14,482 nucleotides of DNA from Stereocaulon alpinum (GCA_018257865.1 JAEUBA010000267.1:1-14482), one strand, 5' to 3'. Counted from the stretch's first letter, positions 1 through 7,703 are shown. Notes: generated from the letters alone by a model not told the origin. Made by a program: numbers and translations.

Positions 1-340
1 TAGAAGAATATAGTAGGGTCCTTAAGAGCTAAGTATAGTATAAAGGGCGTATATTATAGTTAGTATTAGAAATAATATTATAGAGCGCTTAGTATAATAT
101 TAAAGAATATAGTTAAGAGTTACTAGTATTAAGGAGGCCTAGGGTATAATCCCTAAACTAAAAGTAATTATATTATTAAGGATAAGCGGGAGTTTTTATC
201 TAGGCACTATACTATAGTTTCTTTTACGGCTAGGAAAGGTATACTACGTATACTATCTACTAGTTTCATAAATAATATAATAGAACACCCTTATTAGTAT
301 ATATAGATACTAGAATAGGCGTATAAACCAATCAATTAAT
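1..340 (+). mobile_element. 3' end of a Tad-like LINE, copy A (cut by window edge)
   Basis: This stretch resembles the 3' end of the large LINE at 2508-6342, in the opposite orientation. The segment at about 283-327 (aacacccttattagtatata and onward to ggcgtataaa) is nearly identical to the LINE 3' UTR, and weaker similarity continues upstream (gataagcgggagttttta at 181-198; gagttactag near 117). It ends in a CAAT/TAAT-type tail (about 328-340), as the other two copies do. The frame with codons starting at 117 reads as a degraded C-terminus of ORF2 with only TAA/TAG stops. Differences from the other copies exceed simple C-to-T change, so this is probably an older or distinct subfamily member. 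The element start lies left of the window, and no target-site duplication can be tested. Confidence 0.6.
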
Positions 341-1368
341 AGCGCTATAGTAATAAAGTACCCCGTTAATATTATTTCTAATACCAAGTATTAGATTACT
401 ACTAATACTAAGCGGACCCTAATAGTTACTAAATATTATAGTTACTTCCCCTTCTAGACGCTAGTCCGCTAGCGTAAATTTACTATTATACTTAATTATT
501 TTATAGTAGTAGTCTAAAAGTAGGCTAGTAACGTAGATAGAGCTTATTAAAAACCTTTAAAACCTTATAGAAAAAGGAAGGAAAAGAGTCTCTATACTAT
601 AGTTACCCTATACCTTATATAATATTATAAATATACTCTAAATCTATAATAACGCGACTATAGCTTATACTCGCGTTACTATTATAATATAATTACTATA
701 ATTAGGGATTATAGTAAAGTAATCCCGTAGTAATATTAGCGTAGATATATTACTATACTATTCCTTTTACTTAATAATATATTTTATAAGTACTACCCTT
801 ATACTATAATAGTAAGTCTTTAATAATATTAATAAGTCGTAAGTCTTTATTATTAATAGTAAGTTTATAATTATACTATATATTACCCGTTACTAAGACT
901 TAGTAGTAGATCTTCTATATATATACTATATTATAACGAAAAGGACCTATATTTATAGGGCTATACCTCTATACCTAAGGTATAAATTAGCGTATTATAG
1001 GGTAGTAGGATACTATAAGGTATATTTATCTATTCTATAACTACGCGCTATTAGTTAATATTAGAAGATTCCCGCCCCTATAGTAATAGAAGTAGCGGGG
1101 CTAGTAGCTACGCTATCTACTACTATTATACCGCTTAGGGTAGATAACCGCCTAAAGAACCTTTATAAGAGGGTTACCTAATAGCGTAAGGATTATTCCC
1201 TAACCCTAAGGATATATAATAGCTAGATAGCGTAGTAGTTAGCCTCGCTATAAAGAAGGTTAAAGGTGTTAGTAAGTAATATCCTTATTTTTCTAATACT
1301 ATACTAACTTACCGTAGGAGGTAAGCTAAGCTTATTTCTTTTTATTATTCCCTAATATCTACCTTAAT

Positions 1369-1518
1369 TCTACCTTTTTACGACCCTAAAAAGGTTTCTT
1401 TCGCGTCTAGAGGGCTTATAGCCCCCTAGATTTTCTAATTATATAAAAGAACACCCTTATTAGTATATATAGATACTAGAATAGGCGTATAAATTAATTA
1501 ATCAATCTACCTTTTTAC
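1369..1518. repeat. 13-bp target-site duplication flanking the small LINE fragment
   Basis: The sequence tctacctttttac occurs at 1369-1381, directly before the fragment, and again at 1506-1518, directly after its AATTAATTAATCAA tail. The match is 13 of 13 bases. Identical copies abutting both ends are the normal product of target-primed reverse transcription. The shared base at 1381 could belong to the element instead, which would make the duplication 12 bp. Confidence 0.75.
1382..1505 (+). mobile_element. 5'-truncated LINE 3' fragment, copy B
   Basis: This 124-bp piece matches the reverse complement of 2516-2639, the 3' UTR of the large LINE, with about two differences (C/T at about 1436 and in AACACCC versus AATACCC). 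It ends in an AATT/AATC tail like copies A and C. Upstream of 1381 the similarity to the large LINE stops abruptly, as expected for 5' truncation during reverse transcription. A 13-bp direct repeat flanks it. It codes for nothing. It is far shorter than the few hundred bases usually needed to trigger RIP, yet it is as CpA-poor as its surroundings. Confidence 0.75.
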
Positions 1519-1908
1519 TTATTATACCCTAAACTCTCTTTACTCTATACCCTTAATACCTTTTTTTATCCTTTAGCTATACTATATTATCTTATTATAT
1601 TTACTACTAACTCGCCGTAGGCGAAGCTGGCGAAGGAGGAGGAGGAGGATAATAATAAGGAAGATAATAGTAGGAAGGGTAGTAGTAAGAAGGTAAAAGT
1701 AGAGGTAGGACTAAAGGTAGGTAAGGAGGTAGAGGCGCTAGTAAAGAAACCCTTTATAATTTAGGTATATTATATTACCCGTTAGTATACCGGTATTAGT
1801 ATAATATATTAATATAATTAGATTCCCTACGACTAGGCCCTTAAGGCCGTAGAGGAGGAGAGGAGGAGGAGGGAAGATAAGGAAGAGAGTATAAAAAAGG
1901 TAATAGAG

Positions 1909-1958
1909 GTAAGTTATCCTTAATAAATACTCTACGTATACTAACCGTTTACGCGTAG
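1909..1958 (+). other. Candidate 50-bp spliceosomal intron
   Basis: GTAAGT at 1909-1914, a CTAAC branch-type sequence at 1941-1945 and TAG at 1956-1958 form a textbook-sized fungal intron. It closes the 288-base exon-like block 1621-1908 of the unknown gene relic. Downstream of 1958 the reading frame soon meets stops and a simple repeat, so the final exon cannot be defined. Confidence 0.4.
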
Positions 1959-1982
1959 GCTATATAGATCGTATTTTATTTT

Positions 1983-2073
1983 TTTAGCGTTTAGCGTTTA
2001 GCGTTTAGCGTTTAGTATTTAGTATTTAGTATTTAGTATTTAGCGTTTAGCGTTTAGTATTTAGTATTTAGTA
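1983..2073. repeat. 7-bp tandem array TTTAGCG/TTTAGTA, 13 units
   Basis: Thirteen consecutive 7-bp units run without interruption: four TTTAGCG (1983-2010), four TTTAGTA (2011-2038), two TTTAGCG (2039-2052) and three TTTAGTA (2053-2073), then the array decays into TTTAGATTTT. The two variants lie in blocks rather than being scattered, which suggests block duplication after the variants arose. The TA variant is what RIP would make of TTTAGCA units. It superficially resembles telomeric DNA, but the unit is not TTAGGG. Confidence 0.9.
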
Positions 2074-2495
2074 TTTAGATTTTAATATTAGTAGGCGCTT
2101 ATATCTTAAAGCTATCTTTAATAACTAATAGTCTTATACTTATCTTATTTAGTATTTTTATAGTTATAATACCCTAATCGTTCGCTATATATATATATAA
2201 CTAATACGTCGCCTATACTATAATAGGGTCTATATATCTTCTCGACTTTATAAATATTTAATTCCTCTATTCTTTAATATATCCTCTAGCGGGTATAGGC
2301 GCTTATATCTTAATATACTAGCCTTACCCCTAGTTTTTATAATATCGCTACGTCTATAACTACTTAATACTCTATATTCTTACGATCCTCGCTTTATTCT
2401 AACTAAGTACTATAAATAGCGTAGTTTTAGTATATTAATAGGTTATAGTTATTATATAATTTAGATTAACTTATTCTTTACCTTCTAATATTACT
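2074..2495. other. RIP-mutated intergenic stretch with no recognised gene
   Basis: I see no convincing coding frame, RNA gene or transposon domain here. CpA and TpG are absent, as in the flanks. An 18-bp direct repeat, taggcgcttatatcttaa, occurs at 2092-2109 and 2296-2313, a hint that part of this stretch is an old internal duplication. The stretch ends where the large LINE inserted. Confidence 0.5.
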
Positions 2496-2507
2496 ATATC
2501 TATTTAT
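2496..2507. repeat. Possible target-site duplication of the large LINE (left copy)
   Basis: atatctatttat at 2496-2507 adjoins the tail of the - strand LINE. It matches atatctacctat at 6343-6354, next to the inferred 5' end, at 10 of 12 positions, with both mismatches C versus T. Neither mismatch is in a CpA context, so RIP does not neatly explain them. The position also agrees with the LINE tail ending in AATCAA, as in copy B. Confidence 0.4.
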
Positions 2508-2639
2508 TTGATTAATTAATTAATTAATTTATACGCCTATTCTAGTATCTATATATACTAATAAGGGTATTCTTTTATATAATTAGAAAATCTAAGGGGC
2601 TATAAGCCCTCTAGACGCGAAAGAAACCTTTTTAGGGTC
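2508..2639 (-). repeat. LINE 3' UTR and tail, inverted copy of 1382-1505
   Basis: This is the 3' terminal segment of the large LINE. Its reverse complement matches 1382-1505 almost base for base, giving the window a pair of inverted repeats about 1 kb apart. Because one copy ends in a simple AATT/AATC tail next to a perfect target-site duplication and the other continues into ORF2, this is a shared LINE 3' end and not the terminal inverted repeat of a DNA transposon. Confidence 0.8.
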
Positions 2640-3899
2640 GCCCCTTCTAGCTAAAAACTCTCGCTTATTAGCTTATCTATTACTCTACTCTACCTATCTA
2701 ACCTTACTACTAAGCTTTATAATATTAGTAATTATAGTCTTTTTTACCCTACTAGGCCCTATAATACTCTAGTAGCTCTACTACCTTTAACTTTACCTTA
2801 TACTTAGGCTTCTTTATCTTTAGGGTTTTTATTATTAGTTCTACTTTAATAGGGAGTTTAGACTAGGAAAGCTATTCCTTAATAAGTTAGTATTATATTA
2901 AGAATCCTAACTAGACTAGCTATCTTATTACTACCCTTATACTATTAACCTTAACTAATATAGTCTTAATATTATAAGTCCCTACCTCCTTAATAAGTTC
3001 TCTTTAAGTATCGCTAAGCTTTAGGTAGTATAGGAGAATATACTTTATATCTTAATTCCCTTAATTATAGCTATAGCGAGCGCTACGAATCCTTAGTACT
3101 TTCGCTTTATATAAGAAGTAGTTAAACCTATTCTTACTACTTTAGAGTTAAACTACTACTAAGCTTTCTACCTTCCTTAGTTTTAGGTAGTAGTTATACC
3201 TATCTCTAAATAATAACTCCCTTTAAGTAGGTATATAAGAGTATTTAGGGATAGCCTCTTTATATACCTCCTACTACTTAATTTACTTTACTATTACTTA
3301 ACTCCTTATTTTTTTAGCTAGAATACCTATATCTTAGTACTCCTTAATATCTATTTCTAAGTTATACTAATACGCTTTCCGCCTTATTATTATTAATACT
3401 TAGTCCTAATCCTTCGCTTTAAGCTCTTAAAGGGCTTATACCTCCTTCTTTAGTAATAGGGTAGAGTATATTAGATACGCCTTCCCTCTTTTTCCCCGTA
3501 ATCTCTAATAGATTATATAGTTACCTTTAATTATTAGGTTATAGATTCCCCTTAATACTTAATATCTTATAACTAAAGTATCTAACTAAGTTTAAATAGG
3601 AGGGATAACTACCTCCGCCTTTAAGACTTAGATTAGTATCGCTTTATATACTTTAAGTACTATTCTTAAATAGTTATTCTATATTATCGCTAGTATTTTA
3701 ATATACTTTCCTACTACTCCTAGTTCTCTAATAAGGGTATACTAGATTAGTATAATAAATATAAGTATAAGTCTTACTACTATATTATATACTATTCTAT
3801 ATTTCTTAAATATAGCTCCTTAGGTTAATCCGGCTAGGTACTTAATCGCTTAGGCTTAGGTAGCTACTTTTACTTTTACCTATATTATATAGAGGCCCT

Positions 3900-4760
3900 A
3901 GCGGAGCTTAGTATTAATATATAGCTTAAGGACCTTAATACTTATCTCTAGTATAACCTCTACGCTACTAAATTATACTATCTCTTTTATATTAAATCTC
4001 TTAGGCGTTTATAATAGATATACTAGTTTATACTTTTAGGGTATAAATATCGCTCTATATATTTCTACCTATATTAGATAGAGCTTATAGGCCTATTCTA
4101 GTTATTTATAGTTTATTTCTATTAATTTATTATATACTAGTAGGTATACGTTATCTATAAATCCTCCTACCTATACTAAGATTTTTACTTTTAAGTATAC
4201 TTTAATTAGTAGTATATTAAAGAAGAGAAATAGAATTAGTAATATAGGTAATCCTTATAAAATCCTTATCTCTATTACCTCTACTAAGCTAGTTTTACCT
4301 CTTAAAGTAATTAATATTACTCTATCTTTAAGGAAGTTTATAGTCTACTAAATAATTCCCTTAGAGATTCCTTTTATCTTTAGGTTATAGAGTAGCCTTT
4401 TATAGGATATATTATTAAATACCCCTACTATATTTAGTAATAGTAGGCTTACTATATTATCTTTACCTTAGTTCTATATTATATAGACTAAATTTATAAT
4501 AGTCTCTAAAGCTATTTCTACTAAGTATCTCTTTCTACCCCCTATCTAATATTCTAAAAGTAGGTAATTCCTTTTAGCTATTCTACTAAAATATTTTACT
4601 ATTACTATCTCTAACGCTTTTCTAAGTATATTTAGTAATATAATAGGCTAGTATACCTTAAGCTTTAAATAGTTAGTCTTTTTTAGTTTCTTTAATATTA
4701 CTATATTCGCCTCTTAGAACTTCTTTAGGTAGTATTTATAGTCTAAGTATACTTAAAATA
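3900..4760 (-). other. Reverse transcriptase domain of LINE ORF2
   Basis: Successive RT blocks are legible in frame: the EANIVILKK block, the YxPIILLNIL block, the GGRKRxxxEIALET block, the first catalytic block with LLNI for LxDI, and the second with FIDN for FxDD. Both catalytic blocks lost an Asp to Asn by G-to-A change. The spacing between blocks looks normal, so inactivation came from substitutions and not deletions. Confidence 0.8.
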
Positions 4761-5539
4761 TCCTTCTAAATATTTCTATTATCTCTATATATACTATTCT
4801 TAAGAACTTATTTAGAATCCTTAAGATCCTTAGGGCCTTATTTATTACTAAGTACTAAATTATATCTCTTACCTTCTTTAAGGTAATCTTACTATCTATT
4901 ATTATAGGTTTTAAGTAATTAGCCCCCTCTATATCTATTAGATCTATTAGGGGTAGAGGTAGGAAGAGGACCCTCTTTAGGGCCTCTACCTTCCTCTTAA
5001 AGTCTATTACTTTATTCCTATTTCTATCTTTAATAGCTAGGAATTATAGTAGCTCTTTAAGGTATATACTCCTCTCTTTTCCCTACTTAATAAGTTATTA
5101 TACTCCTCTTAGTTTTAGTAATACCTTATAGACTCCCTCTCTAAAAGCTATTATCTTAGCCTTTTATAGGGTAGTAACCTTTTCCCTTTTAGCTTAATAA
5201 AGGGTCTCCTTAGTCTCTATATTCTTACTATAGTAGTAGGCCTTAAGCGCTACCTATAATACTTTAGTTACTCTTATATATACCTTATTCTAATATAGCT
5301 TAGCCCCTACGTACGGTTTCTTATATAGGATAGTATTTTCTATTACCTTTTATAGTATAGCTATAAGCTTATTAATATACTAGTTAATTATATCTTTAGA
5401 GTCTACTAAGTACTAGCTTATTACTTTATTTAAGATTTTTATATATTTTTAGATTTCTTCCTTAGTTACCTTCGCCTCTATCCTTTTCTAAGCCCTCTTC
5501 TAGTATACTAGGCGTTCGCTCTATATCTATTCTAGCTTT

Positions 5540-6285
5540 ATTATAATTAGTATATAATCTAATCCTATATTAAGGTTATTCTTTACCTTATACCTTACTA
5601 TTATATTATATATACCTTCGGTTAGGAATATAAGGTTAATAGTACTCTCTAAGTCCCTATTCTACTATATAACTACCTTCTTTAGTAGTCTTAGAATTAT
5701 ACCTTTCTCTCCTACTACCTCTAGTAGCTTATCTACTATAGTATAATATATTATTTATCCTAAGTTATTTTAGTATAGGTAGTATAGGTTAAAGTCTCCT
5801 ATAATTATATATTTACCCTTATTCCCTAGCGCCTCCTCTAGTTTTAGGATAATTATTAGGCTATCCTTTAATATATAGCTTACTAGTAAGGGGTTATAGA
5901 TATTATATACCTATACCCTCTCCCTTAATAGCCCTTTAGTATTCTCTATTTTAGCCTTAATATCCTTTTAGGTCCTTATAACTTAGATTTATAGTAAGTA
6001 TAAGTTACCTCCTTAGTATTCTACCCCCTAGTTATTAGGATTTATTCTCTTATTTATATAGAAATACGTCCTAGCCTTTAAGTCTCCCCTATAAGCTAAG
6101 TAGAATCTACTTATACTTATATTATATAAGGTTCTATTTATTAGGTTATATACTAACTCTTAGATCGCTAATACGTCTATATCTTTTATATCTTTATTTT
6201 TAAGAAGTAGTATTATTACTATATCCTTCTTCCTCTATATATTATACTATAGTATTTTTAGGTAGGGTATATCCCTTATTAGGTA
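5540..6285 (-). other. Endonuclease (EEP/AP-like) domain of LINE ORF2
   Basis: The motif order matches exonuclease-endonuclease-phosphatase domains of Tad-type LINEs. The N-terminal strand ILxYN comes first, then DVLAIxE, where the stop replaces Gln before the metal-binding Glu. Next comes GDFNLYYLY and a stop, readable as GDFNLHHxxW after His-to-Tyr and Trp-to-stop changes. GLDYI stands where GSDHxxI is expected. In the element this domain nicked the target DNA; here the catalytic His and Ser are mutated. Confidence 0.8.
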
Positions 6286-6342
6286 AGGGTTACTTAGATA
6301 TTCTCCTATATTTAGGTAGTCTTAGTAGTCTTTACTACTGTA

Positions 6343-6354
6343 ATATCTACCTAT
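6343..6354. repeat. Possible target-site duplication of the large LINE (right copy)
   Basis: atatctacctat matches 2496-2507 at 10 of 12 bases and abuts the inferred LINE 5' end. The switch from zero to appreciable TpG content happens at this point, which independently supports an element boundary here. Confidence 0.4.
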
Positions 6355-6375
6355 AAAATTCTAATACTATAATTA

Positions 6376-6600
6376 AACGGTTGACTACTAGTTAGATAAT
6401 AGTCTTTATTTGGTTAGTATTCGGTTTATATTTGGTTATAATAACGTTGGAATATCTCTTCCTAAAACTAATAACCGTTGCAGTTGGTAAACGGTTAGTA
6501 GACGGTTAGTAGACGATTGGAAAGGTTAGTAGACGATTGGTAAACGGTTAGTAGACGGTTAGTAAATAGTTGGTAGACGGTTAGTAAACGGTTAATTAAT
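6376..6600. repeat. Minisatellite of about 11-bp units (GGTTAGTAGAC type)
   Basis: Units of the form GGTTAGTAGAC / GGTTGGTAAAC repeat imperfectly about ten times between 6485 and 6594. Isolated related units lie earlier (aaacggttgac at about 6375-6385) and the reverse motif aaccgttg is at about 6472-6479. Variation between units includes GG/AG and AC/AT differences compatible with partial RIP, plus small length changes. TpG survives here, unlike in the LINE to the left. No gene is seen. Confidence 0.8.
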
Positions 6601-6636
6601 AATTAATAAACTATCTAGGTATTACTAATATTACTA

Positions 6637-6950
6637 GTACTACTAGATATTACTAATCTAATATTGCTGGATATTGTAGGTGTTATAGGTATTATAGGAT
6701 ATTATAGGTATTGCTAATGTTACTAGATATTATAGGTGTTATAGGTATTACTAATACTACTGGATATTATAGGTGTTACTAATATTACTAGATATTATAG
6801 GTATTGTAGGTATTACTAGTGCTGTAGGATATTATAGGTATTACAGGTGTTACTGGTGCTATAGGATATTACAGGTGTTACTAGTACTATAGGATATTAC
6901 AGGTGTTACTAATATTGCTAGATATTGTAGGTATTGCAGGTATTGCTAAT
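6637..6950. repeat. G/T-rich minisatellite, period about 27-28 bp built of 9-bp subunits
   Basis: The array is made of variants of ggatattac, aggtgttac and tagtactata, giving a higher-order period of 27-28 bp (clearest at 6863-6918) and a sub-period near 9 bp. About eleven higher-order units are discernible, the left ones more degraded. The + strand is rich in TpG (attgc, ggtgtt) but has very few CpA. The array ends precisely at the start of the GC-rich segment taken as the LTR start. It could be read as short Gly/Thr-type peptide repeats, but no start or flanking coding sequence supports that. Confidence 0.85.
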
Positions 6951-6991
6951 TGATATGGTCTTGCGGCCAGGTACGGCCAAGGCGGTATATA

Positions 6992-7012
6992 CGCTAAGGC
7001 ACCGCCTTAGCG
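6992..7012. other. Perfect 9-bp-stem hairpin in a GC-rich island
   Basis: CGCTAAGGC (6992-7000) and GCCTTAGCG (7004-7012) are perfect inverted repeats separated by ACC. A smaller stem, GCCC-TTC-GGGC, follows at 7028-7038, and AAGGCGGT at about 6979-6986 can alternatively pair with ACCGCCTT at 7001-7008. The island 6951-7040 keeps several CpA and TpG dinucleotides, unlike nearly all of the window. Confidence 0.7.
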
Positions 7013-7424
7013 GAACTTTATAGTTAGGCCCTTCGGGCACTTAGAAGATATTATTAGTTAATACTACTATATATTAATAGAAGTCCTTTAATATATACTA
7101 TACTACTACCTACCTACTATATTAGTAGTAGCAACGGGCAGTTAAGCTCCTAAATACTATATACTATTATTTAGAAGTCGATTAAGTACGTCTACTAAAC
7201 TAAACTAATTAAGCTACTAAAGCAGCCTACCTGCTCTCGCCCGTAGCGATTTAATTTAGCTGCACCGCTATATTATAATACTAGCCCGAATTCGGATACT
7301 ACGCTATTACCTATATCTAAGACGCTTCCGCTCTACTTTACTAGCCTTAAGTACCTAGGTCTACTTAGTTAAATCTATACTTTCTGATTACCGGAGCGGA
7401 GAATACCAGCGTACCTTCTAAAAG

Positions 7425-7432
7425 TATAAAAT
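7425..7432 (+). promoter_or_regulatory. TATA box of the candidate LTR promoter
   Basis: TATAAAAT lies about 280 bp upstream of the first readable gag codons, inside the proposed LTR. In an AT-rich RIP-mutated background TATA-like strings are common, but this one sits in a less degraded stretch with flanking GC-containing sequence, where a U3 promoter would be expected. Confidence 0.35.
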
Positions 7433-7703
7433 AGCGTAGGGCTCTTTTTAGAACCCTAAGGACCTACTTATAGTAGCTCTATACTACTTACTATACTTCT
7501 TTTCTTATCCTAGCTTTTACCTTACTAACTTACTTTCTTTAACTCATACTTCGTCGCTATTTATTTTATATATACAGAGTAACTATGATCGTTTATCTAT
7601 TATTACTTCGTAGCTGCTACTAGCAGGCTACTTTTATTAGTTAGACTTTACTATACCTTAGACCTTACTATACGTCTTATATAGGGAGTTATTATAACTT
7701 AAG

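Larger units (their letters stand above)
1272..1620 (+). other. Candidate intron region, later invaded by a LINE fragment
   Basis: A GTAAGT donor lies at 1272-1277. Two acceptor arrangements follow, each CTAAC, a short spacer, then CGTAG: one with CTAAC at 1304-1308 and TAG at 1315-1317 (a 46-bp intron), the other with CTAAC at 1607-1611 and TAG at 1618-1620. The first would leave a three-base exon (GAG) before a second donor, GTAAGC, at 1321. The second would make one long intron. Both join the upstream frame to 1621 in phase 0. The LINE fragment at 1382-1505 and its duplicated target lie inside; removing them leaves an intron of about 210 bp in the one-intron model. Splicing is inferred only from these signals. 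Confidence 0.35.
421..1958 (+). pseudogene. RIP-degraded, apparently spliced gene of unknown function
   Basis: I do not recognise this gene. Reading TAA/TAG as former CAA/CAG/TGG, coding-like frames appear at about 420-800, about 800-1271 and 1621-1908. The segment at 1110-1271 reads as a Leu/Lys/Arg-rich, probably helical or coiled-coil stretch (RLKNLYKRVT is visible) with stops at likely Gln positions. The segment at 1621-1908 begins AKLAKEEEEDNNKED, is Lys/Glu-rich, has a less biased middle (KKPFII near 1746) and ends in another charged helix (EEERRRRED). Candidate introns with GTAAGT, CTAAC and TAG separate the blocks and keep phase 0. No ATG start can be named because ATG would have become ATA. 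The frame changes near 800, so the N-terminal part could be a separate unit. Near-total CpA/TpG loss suggests it belonged to duplicated DNA. It could be a host gene family member or an unrecognised transposon gene. Confidence 0.35.
2508..6342 (-). mobile_element. Tad-like non-LTR retrotransposon (LINE), copy C, 5'-truncated
   Basis: The element is about 3.8 kb on the - strand. The 3' end, at low coordinates, is a non-coding region of about 240 bp ending in an AATT/AATC tail at 2508-2526, shared with copies A and B. The 5' end lies near 6342, just upstream of the endonuclease domain, so ORF1 and the 5' UTR are missing; this fits the 5' truncation common in LINEs. A possible 12-bp target-site duplication flanks it. 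By eye there is not one CpA or TpG between 2511 and 6338, and TpG reappears at 6339, almost exactly at the inferred 5' boundary. The family is assigned from endonuclease and RT motifs typical of fungal Tad-clade elements; I cannot place it in a named family. Confidence 0.85.
2752..6342 (-). pseudogene. LINE ORF2 relic: endonuclease plus reverse transcriptase
   Basis: A single frame (codon first bases at - strand positions divisible by 3) can be followed from 6342 to about 2752, roughly 1,200 codons with no frameshift found. AP-like endonuclease motifs come first: ILxYN near 6249, DVLAIxE at 6177-6157, GDFN at 5799-5788, and GLDY at 5565-5554 in place of the expected GSDH. The RT follows: KKFxEANIVILKK near 4722, PIILLN near 4647, GGRKR near 4542, LLNI(V)GVFNN near 4440, where the catalytic Asp is now Asn, and GFIDN at 4164-4150 for the usual FxDD. 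A conserved thumb/C-terminal block reads IPPI near 3590. The C-terminal Cys/His motif near 3080-3010 is converted to Tyr. In-frame stops are all TAA/TAG at likely Gln or Trp positions. The protein was the target-primed retrotransposition enzyme and is now dead. No RNase H domain is recognised. Confidence 0.85.
6951..7683 (+). repeat. Candidate 5' LTR of the chromovirus
   Basis: The segment between the minisatellite and the gag frame begins TGATATGGTC at 6951, which fits the TG start of an LTR. It carries a GC-rich hairpin-forming first 90 bases and a TATA box at 7425-7432 placed as for a U3 promoter. It ends before the leader and gag frame near 7683-7704. I could not find a second copy downstream of pol before the window ends, so the LTR is inferred from position and signals and not from a pair. 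A tagggagttattataac stretch at about 7682-7698 lies where a primer-binding site belongs, but I cannot match it to a tRNA. Confidence 0.4.

Noticed and set aside
1983..2073. Interstitial telomere repeat
   Set aside because: The unit is TTTAGCG/TTTAGTA, 7 bp long, and lacks the GGG of fungal TTAGGG.
1382..2640. DNA transposon bounded by about 125-bp terminal inverted repeats
   Set aside because: The repeats are 3' ends of LINEs in opposite orientation: one has its own perfect target-site duplication and tail, the other runs into ORF2.
2752..3850. RNase H domain after the LINE reverse transcriptase
   Set aside because: The frame is readable but no DxS/ED-type RNase H blocks could be recognised; only the thumb-like block and the C-terminal Cys/His-type motif are legible.
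6637..6950. Coding sequence for a Gly-rich repeat protein
   Set aside because: The period of 27-28 bp does not hold frame, and there is no start codon, intron signal or flanking coding frame.
6376..6950. CRISPR array
   Set aside because: The repeats are directly adjacent, imperfect, short units without unique spacers, and the context is fungal transposons.
6951..7040. tRNA gene or tRNA-derived SINE head
   Set aside because: The segment has a few GGCC/AAGGCG words like a tRNA D-arm, but no consistent cloverleaf, no box B (GGTTCGA) at the right distance and no acceptor stem.
7585..7587. ATG as the Gag start codon
   Set aside because: It is one of very few ATGs, but it is not in the Gag-Pol frame (remainder 1, not 0) and soon meets stops.
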